A DNA stretch of 6,185 bases. It comes from a bacterium. Its GTDB lineage: Bacteria > Chloroflexota > Dehalococcoidia > Tepidiformales > Tepidiformaceae. The stretch covers positions 1 through 6,185 of the forward strand of contig CAMAUF010000144.1 in NCBI GenBank assembly GCA_945861295.1, read 5' to 3'. The position numbers were made by a program, and so were the translations under genes. Shown here in pieces: positions 1 to 5,654 of the stretch; the first letter of the stretch is position 1; each line of letters opens with the position of its first letter. Under the pieces are notes generated by a model that made no database searches, had not been told where the DNA came from, and worked only from the letters and a program-made list of their open reading frames with translations.

Positions 1-786
1 GGCGCCGACCTGCGCTACTCCATGCGCCTCACCTTTGAGGAAGCGGTCTTTGGCGTCGAGCGCGAGATCGAGTTCAGCCGGCCCGAACGCTGCGAACGCT
101 GCGCCGGCAAGGGCGCCGAGCCCGGCACGGACCTCACGATCTGCCCCGAATGCAACGGCCAGGGCGAGATGCGTCGCGCACAACAAAGCATCTTCGGCCA
201 GTTCGTCAACGTTACCGCGTGCGGCCGCTGCCAGGGCGAAGGGCGCATCGTCGCCAGCCCCTGCACCCAATGCCGGGGCGCGGGGCGCGAGAAAAAGGCC
301 CGCAAGATCGCGGTCAAAGTGCCGCCGGGCGTGCATGAAGGCATCCAGATCCGGCTGACGGGCGAGGGCGAAGCGGGGCCGCGCGGCGGCGAGGCCGGCA
401 ACCTCCATGTCACCTTCTCGATCACGCCCCACGCGCAGTTTCAGCGTGCCGACGACCACATCCTCTTCGAGTTGCCGATTAACGTGGCCCAGGCCGCCCT
501 CGGCGCGCGCATCATGATCCTGACGCTCGACGGCGAGACCGAAATCGAAGTGCCGCCCGGCACGCAGAGCGAAACCGAGTTCGTCCTACGCGGAAAAGGC
601 GTCCCTCGCCTCGACTCGTACGGCCGCGGCGACATGGTCGTTAAGCTCACCGTCGTCATCCCGGACGGGCTCAACGACGAGCAACGCCAACTGCTTGAGC
701 GGCTCGCCGAAACCATGGGCACGCCCGTCCTGCCGAAGCGCGGCAAAGGCTTGTTCGAACGCCTCAAGGACGCGGTCGCCGGCTAA
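1..786 (+). CDS. dnaJ: Chaperone protein DnaJ (Hsp40), 3' part
   Basis: Co-chaperone that delivers unfolded substrates to DnaK and stimulates its ATPase in the cytoplasm. The reading frame is open from base 1, so the 261 residues seen lack the N-terminal J domain and the Gly/Phe linker. The start typical of the post-linker region (GADLRY...TFEEAVFGVE) is present. Four CxxCxGxG repeats give the two zinc centres, with cysteine pairs at visible residues 31/34, 48/51, 74/77 and 88/91. The C-terminal beta-sandwich substrate domains follow (about 100-220; VPPGVHEG..IRLTGEGEAG and FVLRGKGVPRL are typical). The helical tail ends LFERLKDAVAG. All eight cysteines are intact, so this is a type I DnaJ rather than CbpA. 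An internal ATG at 22 is not the real start because homology continues upstream of it. Whether grpE or dnaK lies upstream cannot be seen. Confidence 0.96.
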   Translation, partial: GADLRYSMRLTFEEAVFGVEREIEFSRPERCERCAGKGAEPGTDLTICPECNGQGEMRRAQQSIFGQFVNVTACGRCQGEGRIVASPCTQCRGAGREKKARKIAVKVPPGVHEGIQIRLTGEGEAGPRGGEAGNLHVTFSITPHAQFQRADDHILFELPINVAQAALGARIMILTLDGETEIEVPPGTQSETEFVLRGKGVPRLDSYGRGDMVVKLTVVIPDGLNDEQRQLLERLAETMGTPVLPKRGKGLFERLKDAVAG

Positions 787-797
787 CGCGAGCATAC

Positions 798-817
798 GGG
801 CCATGGTTCGGCCCTTT
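798..817 (+). terminator. Weak hairpin after dnaJ, possible terminator
   Basis: A 5-bp all-GC stem (GGGCC at 798-802 with GGCCC at 810-814, 7-base loop) is followed by only three T residues, 12 bases after the dnaJ stop. It could end dnaJ transcription but is short for an intrinsic terminator, and it overlaps the upstream part of the next gene's promoter. Confidence 0.3.
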
Positions 818-824
818 GCATCCG

Positions 825-839
825 TGCTACAGTCAGCGC
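825..839 (+). promoter_or_regulatory. Extended -10 promoter predicting a leaderless mRNA
   Basis: TGC-TACAGT (825-833) matches the extended -10 pattern TGn-TAnnnT. Six bases separate it from the ATG at 840, which puts the expected transcription start on or next to the A of ATG. No Shine-Dalgarno sequence and no convincing -35 box are seen. This favours ATG 840 over the in-frame TTG at 816. Confidence 0.55.
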
Positions 840-1205
840 ATGAGCGATCCCGCGCTCGATGACCGGTTTCGCGCGGCCTGCGGGCGCCTCGAAGCGCTGT
901 TCGCCGAGGTCCTCGATGCGCGCGAAGCCGCCCGCGACGACCCCGCCACTTGGGCTGGGTGGGCCGTCCGCTTCAATCAGCGCCTGCGCGGGGCGCGTTC
1001 CGAACTCGCGATCACCATGCCGCCGCCCGAGGCCGCCGACCCGCGCCTGAGCCCGTTGTACGAGGCCGGCATCGCTGTCCGCGCCTTCTGCGACGAGGTC
1101 AATCGGGCGCTACAGGGCCACCCAGCCGAAATCGCGCGGCGGCGCATCGAAACGGAGCGCGCGCTTCGCCTCGCCTGGGACGCGGCGGCCGGCGACGCTC
1201 TTTAA
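840..1205 (+). CDS. Hypothetical protein, 121 aa, probably all-helical
   Basis: I do not recognise this protein. It has 121 residues, is rich in Ala, Arg and Glu, and looks soluble and mostly alpha-helical, with likely helices around residues 7-32, 36-56, 71-92 and 96-117. A break occurs at the MPPPEAADPRLSP segment (60-72). It has no signal peptide, no membrane segment and only two widely spaced cysteines (14 and 84), so metal binding is unlikely. The start is set at ATG 840 because an extended -10 box ends six bases before it; a TTG at 816 would add eight residues and would lie upstream of that box. It follows dnaJ by 53 bases and precedes hicB by 29 bases. GC-rich codon use matches its neighbours, which supports a real gene. 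The function is unknown. Confidence 0.75.
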   Translation: MSDPALDDRFRAACGRLEALFAEVLDAREAARDDPATWAGWAVRFNQRLRGARSELAITMPPPEAADPRLSPLYEAGIAVRAFCDEVNRALQGHPAEIARRRIETERALRLAWDAAAGDAL

Positions 1206-1219
1206 GGCCACCAAGCGGG

Positions 1220-1234
1220 TGTAGAATCGCGCCT
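1220..1234 (+). promoter_or_regulatory. -10 box just upstream of hicB
   Basis: TAGAAT at 1222-1227, preceded by TG, ends seven bases before the hicB ATG at 1235. This is near-consensus for a sigma70-type -10 box, and the spacing predicts transcription starting at the start codon. No Shine-Dalgarno sequence is present. The best -35 candidate at 17-base spacing (TCTTTA, 1199-1204) is poor. Confidence 0.55.
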
Positions 1235-1459
1235 ATGAACATGCGCCGGCTGACCGCGATCATCGAACGAGAAGACGACTGGTATGTGGCCCATTGCCCT
1301 GAGCTCGGCGTCGTCAGCCAGGGCGAATCGGTCGAGCAGGCGCGCACCAATCTTCGAGAAGCGCTTGAGGGGTTCTTTGCGGAGGCAAGCCCGAGCGAGA
1401 TCGCGAGGCGGCTGCATTCAGAAGTGTTCGTGACATCCGTCGAGGTGGCGGTTGCCTGA
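1235..1459 (+). CDS. hicB: HicB-family antitoxin, short form
   Basis: Antitoxin of a type II HicBA module; by family knowledge it binds HicA and blocks its mRNA-cleaving activity. The 74-residue product shows the HicB N-terminal fold: a beta strand (MRRLTAIIEREDD), WYVAHCPELGVVSQGES (about 17-33), then the helix VEQARTNLREALEGFFAEA (about 34-52). It ends soon after a final strand and lacks the C-terminal ribbon-helix-helix or HTH domain of longer HicB proteins, so autoregulation by direct DNA binding is doubtful. The reading frame is open far upstream (to 950), but that part overlaps the preceding gene and has no HicB similarity. ATG 1235 is supported by the homology start and by the -10 box seven bases upstream. 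It overlaps hicA by eight bases, indicating co-translation. A solitary HicB-like protein is unlikely because hicA follows directly. Confidence 0.88.
   Translation: MNMRRLTAIIEREDDWYVAHCPELGVVSQGESVEQARTNLREALEGFFAEASPSEIARRLHSEVFVTSVEVAVA
1442..1448 (+). promoter_or_regulatory. Ribosome binding site of hicA inside hicB
   Basis: GAGGTGG lies in the last codons of hicB, with its GAGG core six bases before the TTG at 1452. It supports the TTG as the hicA start and suggests coupled translation. Confidence 0.6.
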
Positions 1460-1679
1460 GCTTCGCGTCTTGTCCGCCGCCGACGTCTGCCGGATCCTCG
1501 AGACCTTCGGGTTTAAGTTCGCTCGCCAAAGAGGAAGCCACTTGATCATGCAACGGCGTTACGGTGGCACTACCGTGACCGTCCCCGTGCCGAACCATCG
1601 CGAGCTGAAGCAAGGGACCTTGCGCGGGATCATCAAGCAAGCGGGCCTCTCAACGGAGCCGTTTGAGCAACGCCAGTAA
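1452..1679 (+). CDS. hicA: HicA-family mRNA interferase toxin
   Basis: Toxin of the HicBA pair; HicA proteins have a double-stranded-RNA-binding-like fold and cleave mRNA to arrest growth. The 75-residue product covers the whole family length: N-terminal helix SAADVCRILETFGF (8-21), then RQRGSHLIMQR with the conserved catalytic histidine at residue 30 in GSH, then VTVPVPNHRELKQGTLRGIIKQAGLS (42-67), the typical core and second helix. No key residue is missing, so it should be active. The start is TTG, eight bases inside hicB, preceded by GAGGTGG. The rare start codon may keep toxin synthesis below that of the antitoxin (inference). It is followed by a convergent gap to the hydrolase gene. Confidence 0.9.
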   Translation: MPELRVLSAADVCRILETFGFKFARQRGSHLIMQRRYGGTTVTVPVPNHRELKQGTLRGIIKQAGLSTEPFEQRQ

Positions 1680-1771
1680 GGGAGCGATCCCCAGCCTGCC
1701 CGCCTGTGGCTGCCGCACCGATCATCGAACGTTGAGACGTTGGTACGCAGGCCCAATTTCGTGACGCTTCC
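1680..1771. other. Convergent intergenic gap with no strong terminator
   Basis: These 92 bases lie between the ends of hicA (+) and the hydrolase gene (-). I see only a 4-bp stem (AACG/CGTT around 1729-1742) and no T-tract hairpin on either strand, so how the two converging transcripts end is unclear. Confidence 0.5.
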
Positions 1772-2704
1772 TCAGTTGTGGGCCCAGGCCCGCTTCATCG
1801 AAGCCGCCGCTTGGCCGATCGCCTTCGTGCCGTCGTCCAAGGCGGCGTTGCCGAAGAAGCCATGGATCATGCCGTCGTAGCGGGTGCACTCCGTCGGCAC
1901 GCCGGCCGCCTTGAGCTTGGCCGCGTACGCTTCGCCCTCGTCGCGCAGCGGGTCGAATTCGGCGGTGATGACGAGCGCGGGCGGCAGGCCGGAGAGGTCG
2001 GCAGCCTGGAGCGGCGCCGCCTTCGGGTCCTTGGCGTCGGCCGGCGTGCGCAGGTAACACTCCCAGAACCACTCCATGTCGACCTTTTCGAGCAAGTAGT
2101 TCAAGGCGTTGTCGCGATAGGAAACGGTGCCAAAGGTTGCGTCCGTCACCGGATAGACAAGAAGCTGGAAGCTGAGCTCCGGCCCCTGAGCCTTCGCCAT
2201 CTGGGCGACGACGGCGGCGAGGTTGCCGCCGGCGCTGTCGCCGCCCACGGCGATCCGCTTGGCGTCGATCCGGAGCTGGGCCGCGTTCTCCGCCGCCCAC
2301 TTCGTGACGGCGTAGCAATCGTCGGCGGCGCCGGGGAACTTCGTTTCCGGCGCCAGCCGGTAGTCGACCGAGACGACGACGCAGTCCGCGGCCATGCAGA
2401 GCGCGCGGGCCGTGGCGTCGGCGCTCTCGAGGTCGCCAAACACCCAGCCGCCGCCGTGGAACCACACCAGGCCGGGCCGCGTGATCAGCACGCTGGGAGG
2501 CGTGTAGATGCGGACGGGGATATCGCCGCCTGAACCGGGGACCTTGGCGGCGACGACCGAGCCGACCGCCACGCCTTCCGGCCGGGGGAAGTTCACGAAC
2601 ATGTCGCGCACCGTTTGGGCGTTGCCGTCGGCGGGCTTGAGGCCCTTGAGGCCGAGCGAGCCGAAGATTTCGAGCAGTTGTTTCGCTTGCGGATGGAGTG
2701 GCAT
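1772..2704 (-). CDS. Alpha/beta hydrolase, HSL-type (family IV) esterase/lipase
   Basis: Likely carboxylesterase of the hormone-sensitive-lipase group, hydrolysing short- to medium-chain esters; the substrate cannot be told. The 310 residues carry the full set of motifs: HGGG oxyanion hole at 83-86 (WFHGGGWVFG), DYRLAPE at 114-120, nucleophile Ser157 in GDSAGG, acid Asp251 in AEFDPLRDEG, and His281 in GMIHGFF. No signal peptide is seen, so it is cytoplasmic. The length is normal for the family. The start is ATG at 2704 with GAGGGAGAG (2719-2711) six bases upstream on the coding strand. It lies downstream of the LLM oxidoreductase on the same strand, separated by 87 bases that contain a perfect 12-bp inverted repeat, so co-transcription is possible but may be modulated there. 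Related amidases or acetyl-hydrolases share the same fold. Confidence 0.9.
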   Translation of the reverse strand: MPLHPQAKQLLEIFGSLGLKGLKPADGNAQTVRDMFVNFPRPEGVAVGSVVAAKVPGSGGDIPVRIYTPPSVLITRPGLVWFHGGGWVFGDLESADATARALCMAADCVVVSVDYRLAPETKFPGAADDCYAVTKWAAENAAQLRIDAKRIAVGGDSAGGNLAAVVAQMAKAQGPELSFQLLVYPVTDATFGTVSYRDNALNYLLEKVDMEWFWECYLRTPADAKDPKAAPLQAADLSGLPPALVITAEFDPLRDEGEAYAAKLKAAGVPTECTRYDGMIHGFFGNAALDDGTKAIGQAAASMKRAWAHN

Positions 2705-2710
2705 GGAGTT

Positions 2711-2719
2711 CTCTCCCTC
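2711..2719 (-). promoter_or_regulatory. Strong ribosome binding site of the hydrolase gene
   Basis: On the minus strand GAGGGAGAG ends six bases before the ATG, a clear Shine-Dalgarno sequence that fixes this start. Confidence 0.7.
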
Positions 2720-2742
2720 AGTTAGGCGGCGGCGGAGCGGGA

Positions 2743-2772
2743 CACAGGGTGCGCTTTTACGCGCACCCTGTG
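2743..2772. repeat. Perfect 12-bp inverted repeat (hairpin or operator)
   Basis: CACAGGGTGCGC (2743-2754) and its exact reverse complement GCGCACCCTGTG (2761-2772) flank a 6-base spacer, TTTTAC. In RNA it would form a very stable hairpin. It lies 19 bases after the oxidoreductase stop and about 40 bases before the hydrolase start, both on the minus strand. No T-run follows on either strand, so it is not a classical intrinsic terminator. It could be a U-tract-less terminator or attenuator, an mRNA-stabilising hairpin protecting the upstream message, a dyad operator, or a dispersed palindromic repeat. Confidence 0.85.
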
Positions 2773-2791
2773 CGGTTCGTGGGCAAGGGCC

Positions 2792-3811
2792 TCAGCTCAC
2801 GAGCGTGCCAAGAATCTTCTCGACGCGCTTCGGGTCGCCCTGAGGCATCCCGATAATCGGCAGATCGACGCCGAGCTGGCGGCGTTCTTCGATGCCGGCG
2901 GCGACGGTTTCGAGGTCGCCCCAAATGGCGGTCTCTTCGAGCATCTTGTCGCCCATTGCGGCCATGATCTCGTCGTTGGTCTGGAACGGCATCGGGCGGT
3001 GTTCCTCGCCGGCCTTGCGCATCGCGGCGACCTCGGCGGGGAAGCCGTTGCGCGTCAACATGCGATGGTAAAAATCGCCCATGTTGGTGACGTACCAGGA
3101 GATGCCGCCCGCGGCCATGCGCTTCGCCTTGGCCGGGTCGTCTTCGATGATGGTCGTCAGAGAGGCGACGCACTCGACGGCGCCAGCGGGCCGGTTGGCG
3201 CGGTCCATGCCCTTCTGCACCGTGCCGAGGCCATCCTTGAACTTGGATTTCGGCCAATAGATCGGCATCCAGCCATCGGCGACTTCGCCCACGATCTCCA
3301 TGGACTTCGGCGCGATCGAAGCGATGTAGATCGGGATGTGGTTGCGGACGGGGTTGAAGAGCAGCTTGAAGCCGCGCTGGAGCTTGAAGATTTCGCCTTC
3401 GTGGAAGACTTTTTCGCCCGCCATCATCATATTGATGATCTGGCAATACTCTTTGATCCGCTGGAGCGGCTTCTCGAACGGTTCGCCGTGCCAATGTTCG
3501 ATCACGCGAGAGCCCGAGGTGCCGAGCCCGATGATCGCGCGGCCGCCCGAAAGCTCGTCGAGCGTCGCGAAGGACATGGCGAGGACACCCGGCGAACGGC
3601 CGAAAACGGGCGCGATGCCCGTGCCCAGCTTGATCTTCGAGGTGTTGAGCGCGAGTTGGGTGAGCAGCGAGAACTGGTCGCGACCCCACGTCTCGGCGGT
3701 GAAGACGGCTTCGACGCCGACTTCTTCGGCGATCTTGACCCGGTTGATGAGTTCTTTGTTCTGTTCAGGGTTCCCCGTGAACCCGACCGATAGGCCGAGG
3801 CGGCGCGCCAT
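2792..3811 (-). CDS. LLM class flavin/F420-dependent oxidoreductase
   Basis: Member of the bacterial luciferase-like (TIM-barrel) superfamily, closest in pattern to F420-dependent methylene-tetrahydromethanopterin-reductase-like proteins; the actual substrate is unknown. The 339 residues begin with a first barrel strand (RLGLSVGFTG). They then show VEAVFTAETWGRDQFSLL (33-50), KLGTGIAPVFGRSPGVLAMS (61-80), TLDELSGGRAIIGLGTSG (83-100) and IPIYIASIAPKSMEIVGEVADGW (159-181), all typical family segments. No signal peptide is present. The frame is open upstream to 4009, but that part overlaps the Uma2 gene antisense to no known domain. ATG 3811 is the homology start, with GGAG nine bases upstream (3824-3821). 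It sits 89 bases after the Uma2 gene and 87 bases before the esterase gene, so it may be co-expressed with the esterase. FMN instead of F420 is possible because cofactor choice is not readable from these motifs alone. Confidence 0.9.
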   Translation of the reverse strand: MARRLGLSVGFTGNPEQNKELINRVKIAEEVGVEAVFTAETWGRDQFSLLTQLALNTSKIKLGTGIAPVFGRSPGVLAMSFATLDELSGGRAIIGLGTSGSRVIEHWHGEPFEKPLQRIKEYCQIINMMMAGEKVFHEGEIFKLQRGFKLLFNPVRNHIPIYIASIAPKSMEIVGEVADGWMPIYWPKSKFKDGLGTVQKGMDRANRPAGAVECVASLTTIIEDDPAKAKRMAAGGISWYVTNMGDFYHRMLTRNGFPAEVAAMRKAGEEHRPMPFQTNDEIMAAMGDKMLEETAIWGDLETVAAGIEERRQLGVDLPIIGMPQGDPKRVEKILGTLVS

Positions 3812-3843
3812 TGTGGATGACTCCAAAGGAAAGTTGCGGCCCG

Positions 3844-3852
3844 AGAGTACCA
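3844..3852 (-). promoter_or_regulatory. Possible extended -10 promoter of the oxidoreductase gene
   Basis: On the minus strand TGG-TACTCT fits TGn-TAnnnT. It would start transcription near 3837 and give a leader of about 26 bases that includes the GGAG site. No clear -35 box is seen. Confidence 0.35.
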
Positions 3853-3900
3853 CAGTCCCGGTTCCCAAGCCGCGCAATCCCATTGCCGGCTTCGGCCTCC

Positions 3901-4512
3901 TTAGTTGCTCGCCGCGGCCATCTCCGCCAGCGCTTGCGTGACGCTGGGGCGTTCCCAGAACCAGGCGATGCGGACGCGGAGGCCGGGCACGGTCCGGCTT
4001 TCGAACCAATCGTCGACGCCGACGGCACGGTAGCGGCCGCGCTCATCGAGGACGTAAAACTCGGCGACCTCGCGCTCCGGGTCGATCAGCCAGTATTCGG
4101 GGATGCCGCCCGCTTCGTATTCGAAGTACTTCTCGCCGCGGTCAGTCGCTTCGCTACCGGGGCTCATGACTTCGATCGCGAGGTCGGGGGGGCCTTGGAG
4201 GTAGATGTCGCGATACCGGTCCTTGTGCGCATTCAAGACGACGATCACGTCAGGAGCGCGGCCAGTCTTGGTCAGGCGGATGTTGAACGGCTCAGCGAGG
4301 ACCTCGCCAATCCCCCTCTCGTCCACCACTGCCCCCAGCAGACGAATGAGAAACGCGGTGATGCGAGCGTGGACGAGTTGCACGGAGACCATCGGGACCA
4401 CCTCCCCATCGACCCACTCCACGTGCGCATCGCCTGGGAGCGCGAGAAACTCCTCGTACGTGACATACGCGGCGGGAGGCGTGGGGCGGTCGAGGACGAG
4501 CGCTTGGGCCAT
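3901..4512 (-). CDS. Uma2-family (DUF820) PD-(D/E)XK nuclease-fold protein
   Basis: Uma2/DUF820 proteins have a restriction-endonuclease-like fold and are abundant in Cyanobacteria and Chloroflexota; their biological role is unsettled. From the chosen start the protein has 203 residues. Family hallmarks are YVTYEEFLALPGDAHVEWVDGEV (16-38), VHARI (47-51), the acidic APDVIVV with Asp88, PDLAIEVMSPGSEATDRGEKYFEYEAGG with Glu114 and Lys128, and IPEYWLIDPE (137-146). The nuclease-fold acidic residues and lysine appear intact, so activity is possible. The start at ATG 4512 is preferred over the in-frame ATG at 4539 (nine residues longer) because a TATAGT box ends six bases before 4512. The gene is divergent from the zinc-ribbon gene and lies 89 bases upstream of the oxidoreductase gene. 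No partner gene suggesting a restriction or toxin system is adjacent. Confidence 0.88.
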   Translation of the reverse strand: MAQALVLDRPTPPAAYVTYEEFLALPGDAHVEWVDGEVVPMVSVQLVHARITAFLIRLLGAVVDERGIGEVLAEPFNIRLTKTGRAPDVIVVLNAHKDRYRDIYLQGPPDLAIEVMSPGSEATDRGEKYFEYEAGGIPEYWLIDPEREVAEFYVLDERGRYRAVGVDDWFESRTVPGLRVRIAWFWERPSVTQALAEMAAASN

Positions 4513-4524
4513 GACGACACTATA
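4513..4524 (-). promoter_or_regulatory. -10 box predicting a leaderless Uma2 mRNA
   Basis: On the minus strand TATAGT (4524-4519) differs from TATAAT at one base and is followed by six bases and then ATG 4512. Transcription would start at the start codon. There is no Shine-Dalgarno sequence and no good -35 box. Confidence 0.55.
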
Positions 4525-4582
4525 GGGCAGGCCGACCATCGAATGCGCCGCCAGAGCCGGGCGCTGAGCAAGCGGTCGACAT

Positions 4583-4618
4583 CAGGGGCGGGATTTGTTG
4601 CAGGGGCGGGATTTGTTG
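4583..4618. repeat. Exact 18-bp tandem duplication
   Basis: CAGGGGCGGGATTTGTTG occurs twice back to back (4583-4600 and 4601-4618) with no mismatch and no spacer. It lies in the divergent intergenic region and ends one base before the -35 box of the zinc-ribbon promoter. It may be a regulator site pair or a recent slippage duplication. Confidence 0.95.
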
Positions 4619-4619
4619 T

Positions 4620-4648
4620 TTGAAAGAGAGTCCGGCGCGGTGTAGTAT
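4620..4648 (+). promoter_or_regulatory. Sigma70-type promoter of the zinc-ribbon gene
   Basis: TTGAAA (4620-4625) and TAGTAT (4643-4648) are separated by exactly 17 bases, the best -35/-10 pair in the window. Transcription would begin near 4655, giving a short leader of 9 bases to GTG 4664 or 18 bases to ATG 4673. It may also drive nuoB. Confidence 0.65.
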
Positions 4649-4672
4649 GCCGCTGAAGTTGGGGTGCGTGGG

Positions 4673-4879
4673 ATGTGGCAGTTACCAAAGTGCCGGAAGT
4701 GCGATGCTGGCGATCTCGTCCCGTTTTCGGATTTCGGGAGCCAAGGCGCGCCAATCCATTTCAAGGCCTGGGTCTGCACGAACCCGGATTGCGGCTTTAA
4801 CATCAAGATCCGCAACGGCGACCTTTTTATCGATGAGCCGATCAACGATGGCTCGTACCACACGAGCCGGGTCCGGTAA
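4673..4879 (+). CDS. Small zinc-ribbon protein, 68 aa, function unknown
   Basis: I do not recognise a named family. The 68-residue product has two cysteine pairs, CRKC (7/10) and CTNPDC (35/40), spaced like a zinc ribbon with 24 residues between them. After the second knuckle come short beta-type segments (FNIKIRNGDLFI) and a polar tail ending HTSRVR. No membrane segment is present, so it is cytoplasmic. ATG 4673 is chosen; GTG 4664 in the same frame would add three residues, and a stop at 4643 prevents any longer form. A good sigma70 promoter lies just upstream. nuoB starts 64 bases downstream on the same strand. Possible roles include nucleic-acid binding or metal-site assembly, but the sequence does not decide. 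Confidence 0.72.
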   Translation: MWQLPKCRKCDAGDLVPFSDFGSQGAPIHFKAWVCTNPDCGFNIKIRNGDLFIDEPINDGSYHTSRVR

Positions 4880-4925
4880 CTGGGCGGCGCCGACCCGCGC
4901 AGTCGTCGCTCATTCCCCATCCCTC

Positions 4926-4943
4926 TGGTAGGCTGCACGGACG
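4926..4943 (+). promoter_or_regulatory. Possible extended -10 box near the nuoB start
   Basis: TGG-TAGGCT (4926-4934) fits TGn-TAnnnT weakly and ends nine bases before ATG 4944, which would leave a leader of only about three bases. No Shine-Dalgarno sequence is present. nuoB may also be read through from the promoter at 4620. Confidence 0.35.
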
Positions 4944-5606
4944 ATGGCACAGGCGAACAAGGTTTATCAACCCCTCCCAGTTGTGGACGAGACCGATATC
5001 GAACAAGAACTCCAGCAGAACCTGCTGGTGACCAGTGTGGATCAGGTTCTGAACTGGGCGCGCCGGTCGTCGCTTTGGCCGGCGATGTTCGGTCTCGCCT
5101 GTTGCGCGATGGAGATGATCGCGGTGGCGATGCCCCGCTACGACCTGGCCCGCTTCGGCGCCGAGATCTTTCGTGCCTCCCCGCGGCAGGCGGACCTGCT
5201 GATCGTCCCCGGCACCGTCACCTGGAAGATGGCCCCGGCCGTCCGCCGCGTCTGGCTCCAGATGCCGGAACCGAAGTGGGCGATCGCCATGGGCGGCTGC
5301 GCGATCATGGGCGGCCCCTTCGCCTACGCGTACAGCGTCACGCCTGGCGTCAATACCCTGTTGCCGGTGGATGTCTACGTGCCCGGCTGCCCGCCGCGGC
5401 CCGAATCCTTGCTCACTGGGATCATGCTCCTGCAAGACAAAATCAAGCAGGACACGCTGGCCAAGGGCTGGAAGCGCAAAGACGTCGAACCGCAGTTCCA
5501 CCGCTACCTGCCCGACGGCGACCCCATCCGCGCCGAGCTCGAAACGCTCTGGCCCCCGTTCATCAATTACGACCGGCCTCCCGCCGGCGGCGCCTTCCGC
5601 GTCTAG
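4944..5606 (+). CDS. nuoB: NADH-quinone oxidoreductase subunit B
   Basis: NuoB/PSST subunit of respiratory complex I; it carries iron-sulfur cluster N2, the last electron carrier before quinone, in the peripheral arm at the membrane interface. The 220 residues match the usual length. The four N2 ligands are present: tandem Cys53-Cys54 in GLACCAMEM, Cys119 in AMGGCAIMGG and Cys149 in YVPGCPPRPE. The family core MPRYDLARFGAEIFRASPRQADLLIVPGTVTWKMAP (63-98) is well conserved. The tandem CC argues for NuoB over the small subunit of group 4 hydrogenases. A C-terminal extension (about 165-220) ends GGAFRV. nuoA is not directly upstream and nuoC is not downstream, unlike the common nuoABCD order. 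The neighbours are a zinc-ribbon protein and a DUF2795-like protein, so this copy is isolated from a complex I operon here. Confidence 0.95.
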   Translation: MAQANKVYQPLPVVDETDIEQELQQNLLVTSVDQVLNWARRSSLWPAMFGLACCAMEMIAVAMPRYDLARFGAEIFRASPRQADLLIVPGTVTWKMAPAVRRVWLQMPEPKWAIAMGGCAIMGGPFAYAYSVTPGVNTLLPVDVYVPGCPPRPESLLTGIMLLQDKIKQDTLAKGWKRKDVEPQFHRYLPDGDPIRAELETLWPPFINYDRPPAGGAFRV

Positions 5607-5630
5607 CCCAACCATCCCGCTTGCGAAATT

Positions 5631-5647
5631 CGGCGCCGGGAGCGCCG
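5631..5647 (+). other. Small GC hairpin between nuoB and the next gene
   Basis: CGGCGC and GCGCCG form a 6-bp stem around a 5-base loop (CGGGA), 24 bases after the nuoB stop and just upstream of the next gene's Shine-Dalgarno site. No T-run follows, so termination is doubtful. Confidence 0.3.
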
Positions 5648-5654
5648 CGCGCAC

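Noticed and set aside
950..1234. Long N-terminal extension of the hicB frame
   Set aside because: It overlaps the 840-1205 gene in another frame, is Arg/Pro-rich shadow-like, and HicB homology begins at 1235.
1729..1742. Small inverted repeat AACG/CGTT in the convergent gap as a bidirectional terminator
   Set aside because: A 4-bp stem without a T-run is too weak to support the call.
1778..2533. Plus-strand open frame opposite the hydrolase gene
   Set aside because: The opposite strand encodes an intact catalytic triad and full family motifs; this frame is its shadow.
3812..4009. N-terminal extension of the oxidoreductase frame up to 4009
   Set aside because: The added residues have no similarity to the family and overlap the Uma2 coding region; ATG 3811 has homology and a GGAG site.
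3811..4623. Plus-strand open frame opposite the Uma2 gene
   Set aside because: It mirrors a well-conserved Uma2 protein; its C-terminal repeated GAGFV is just the 18-bp tandem repeat translated.
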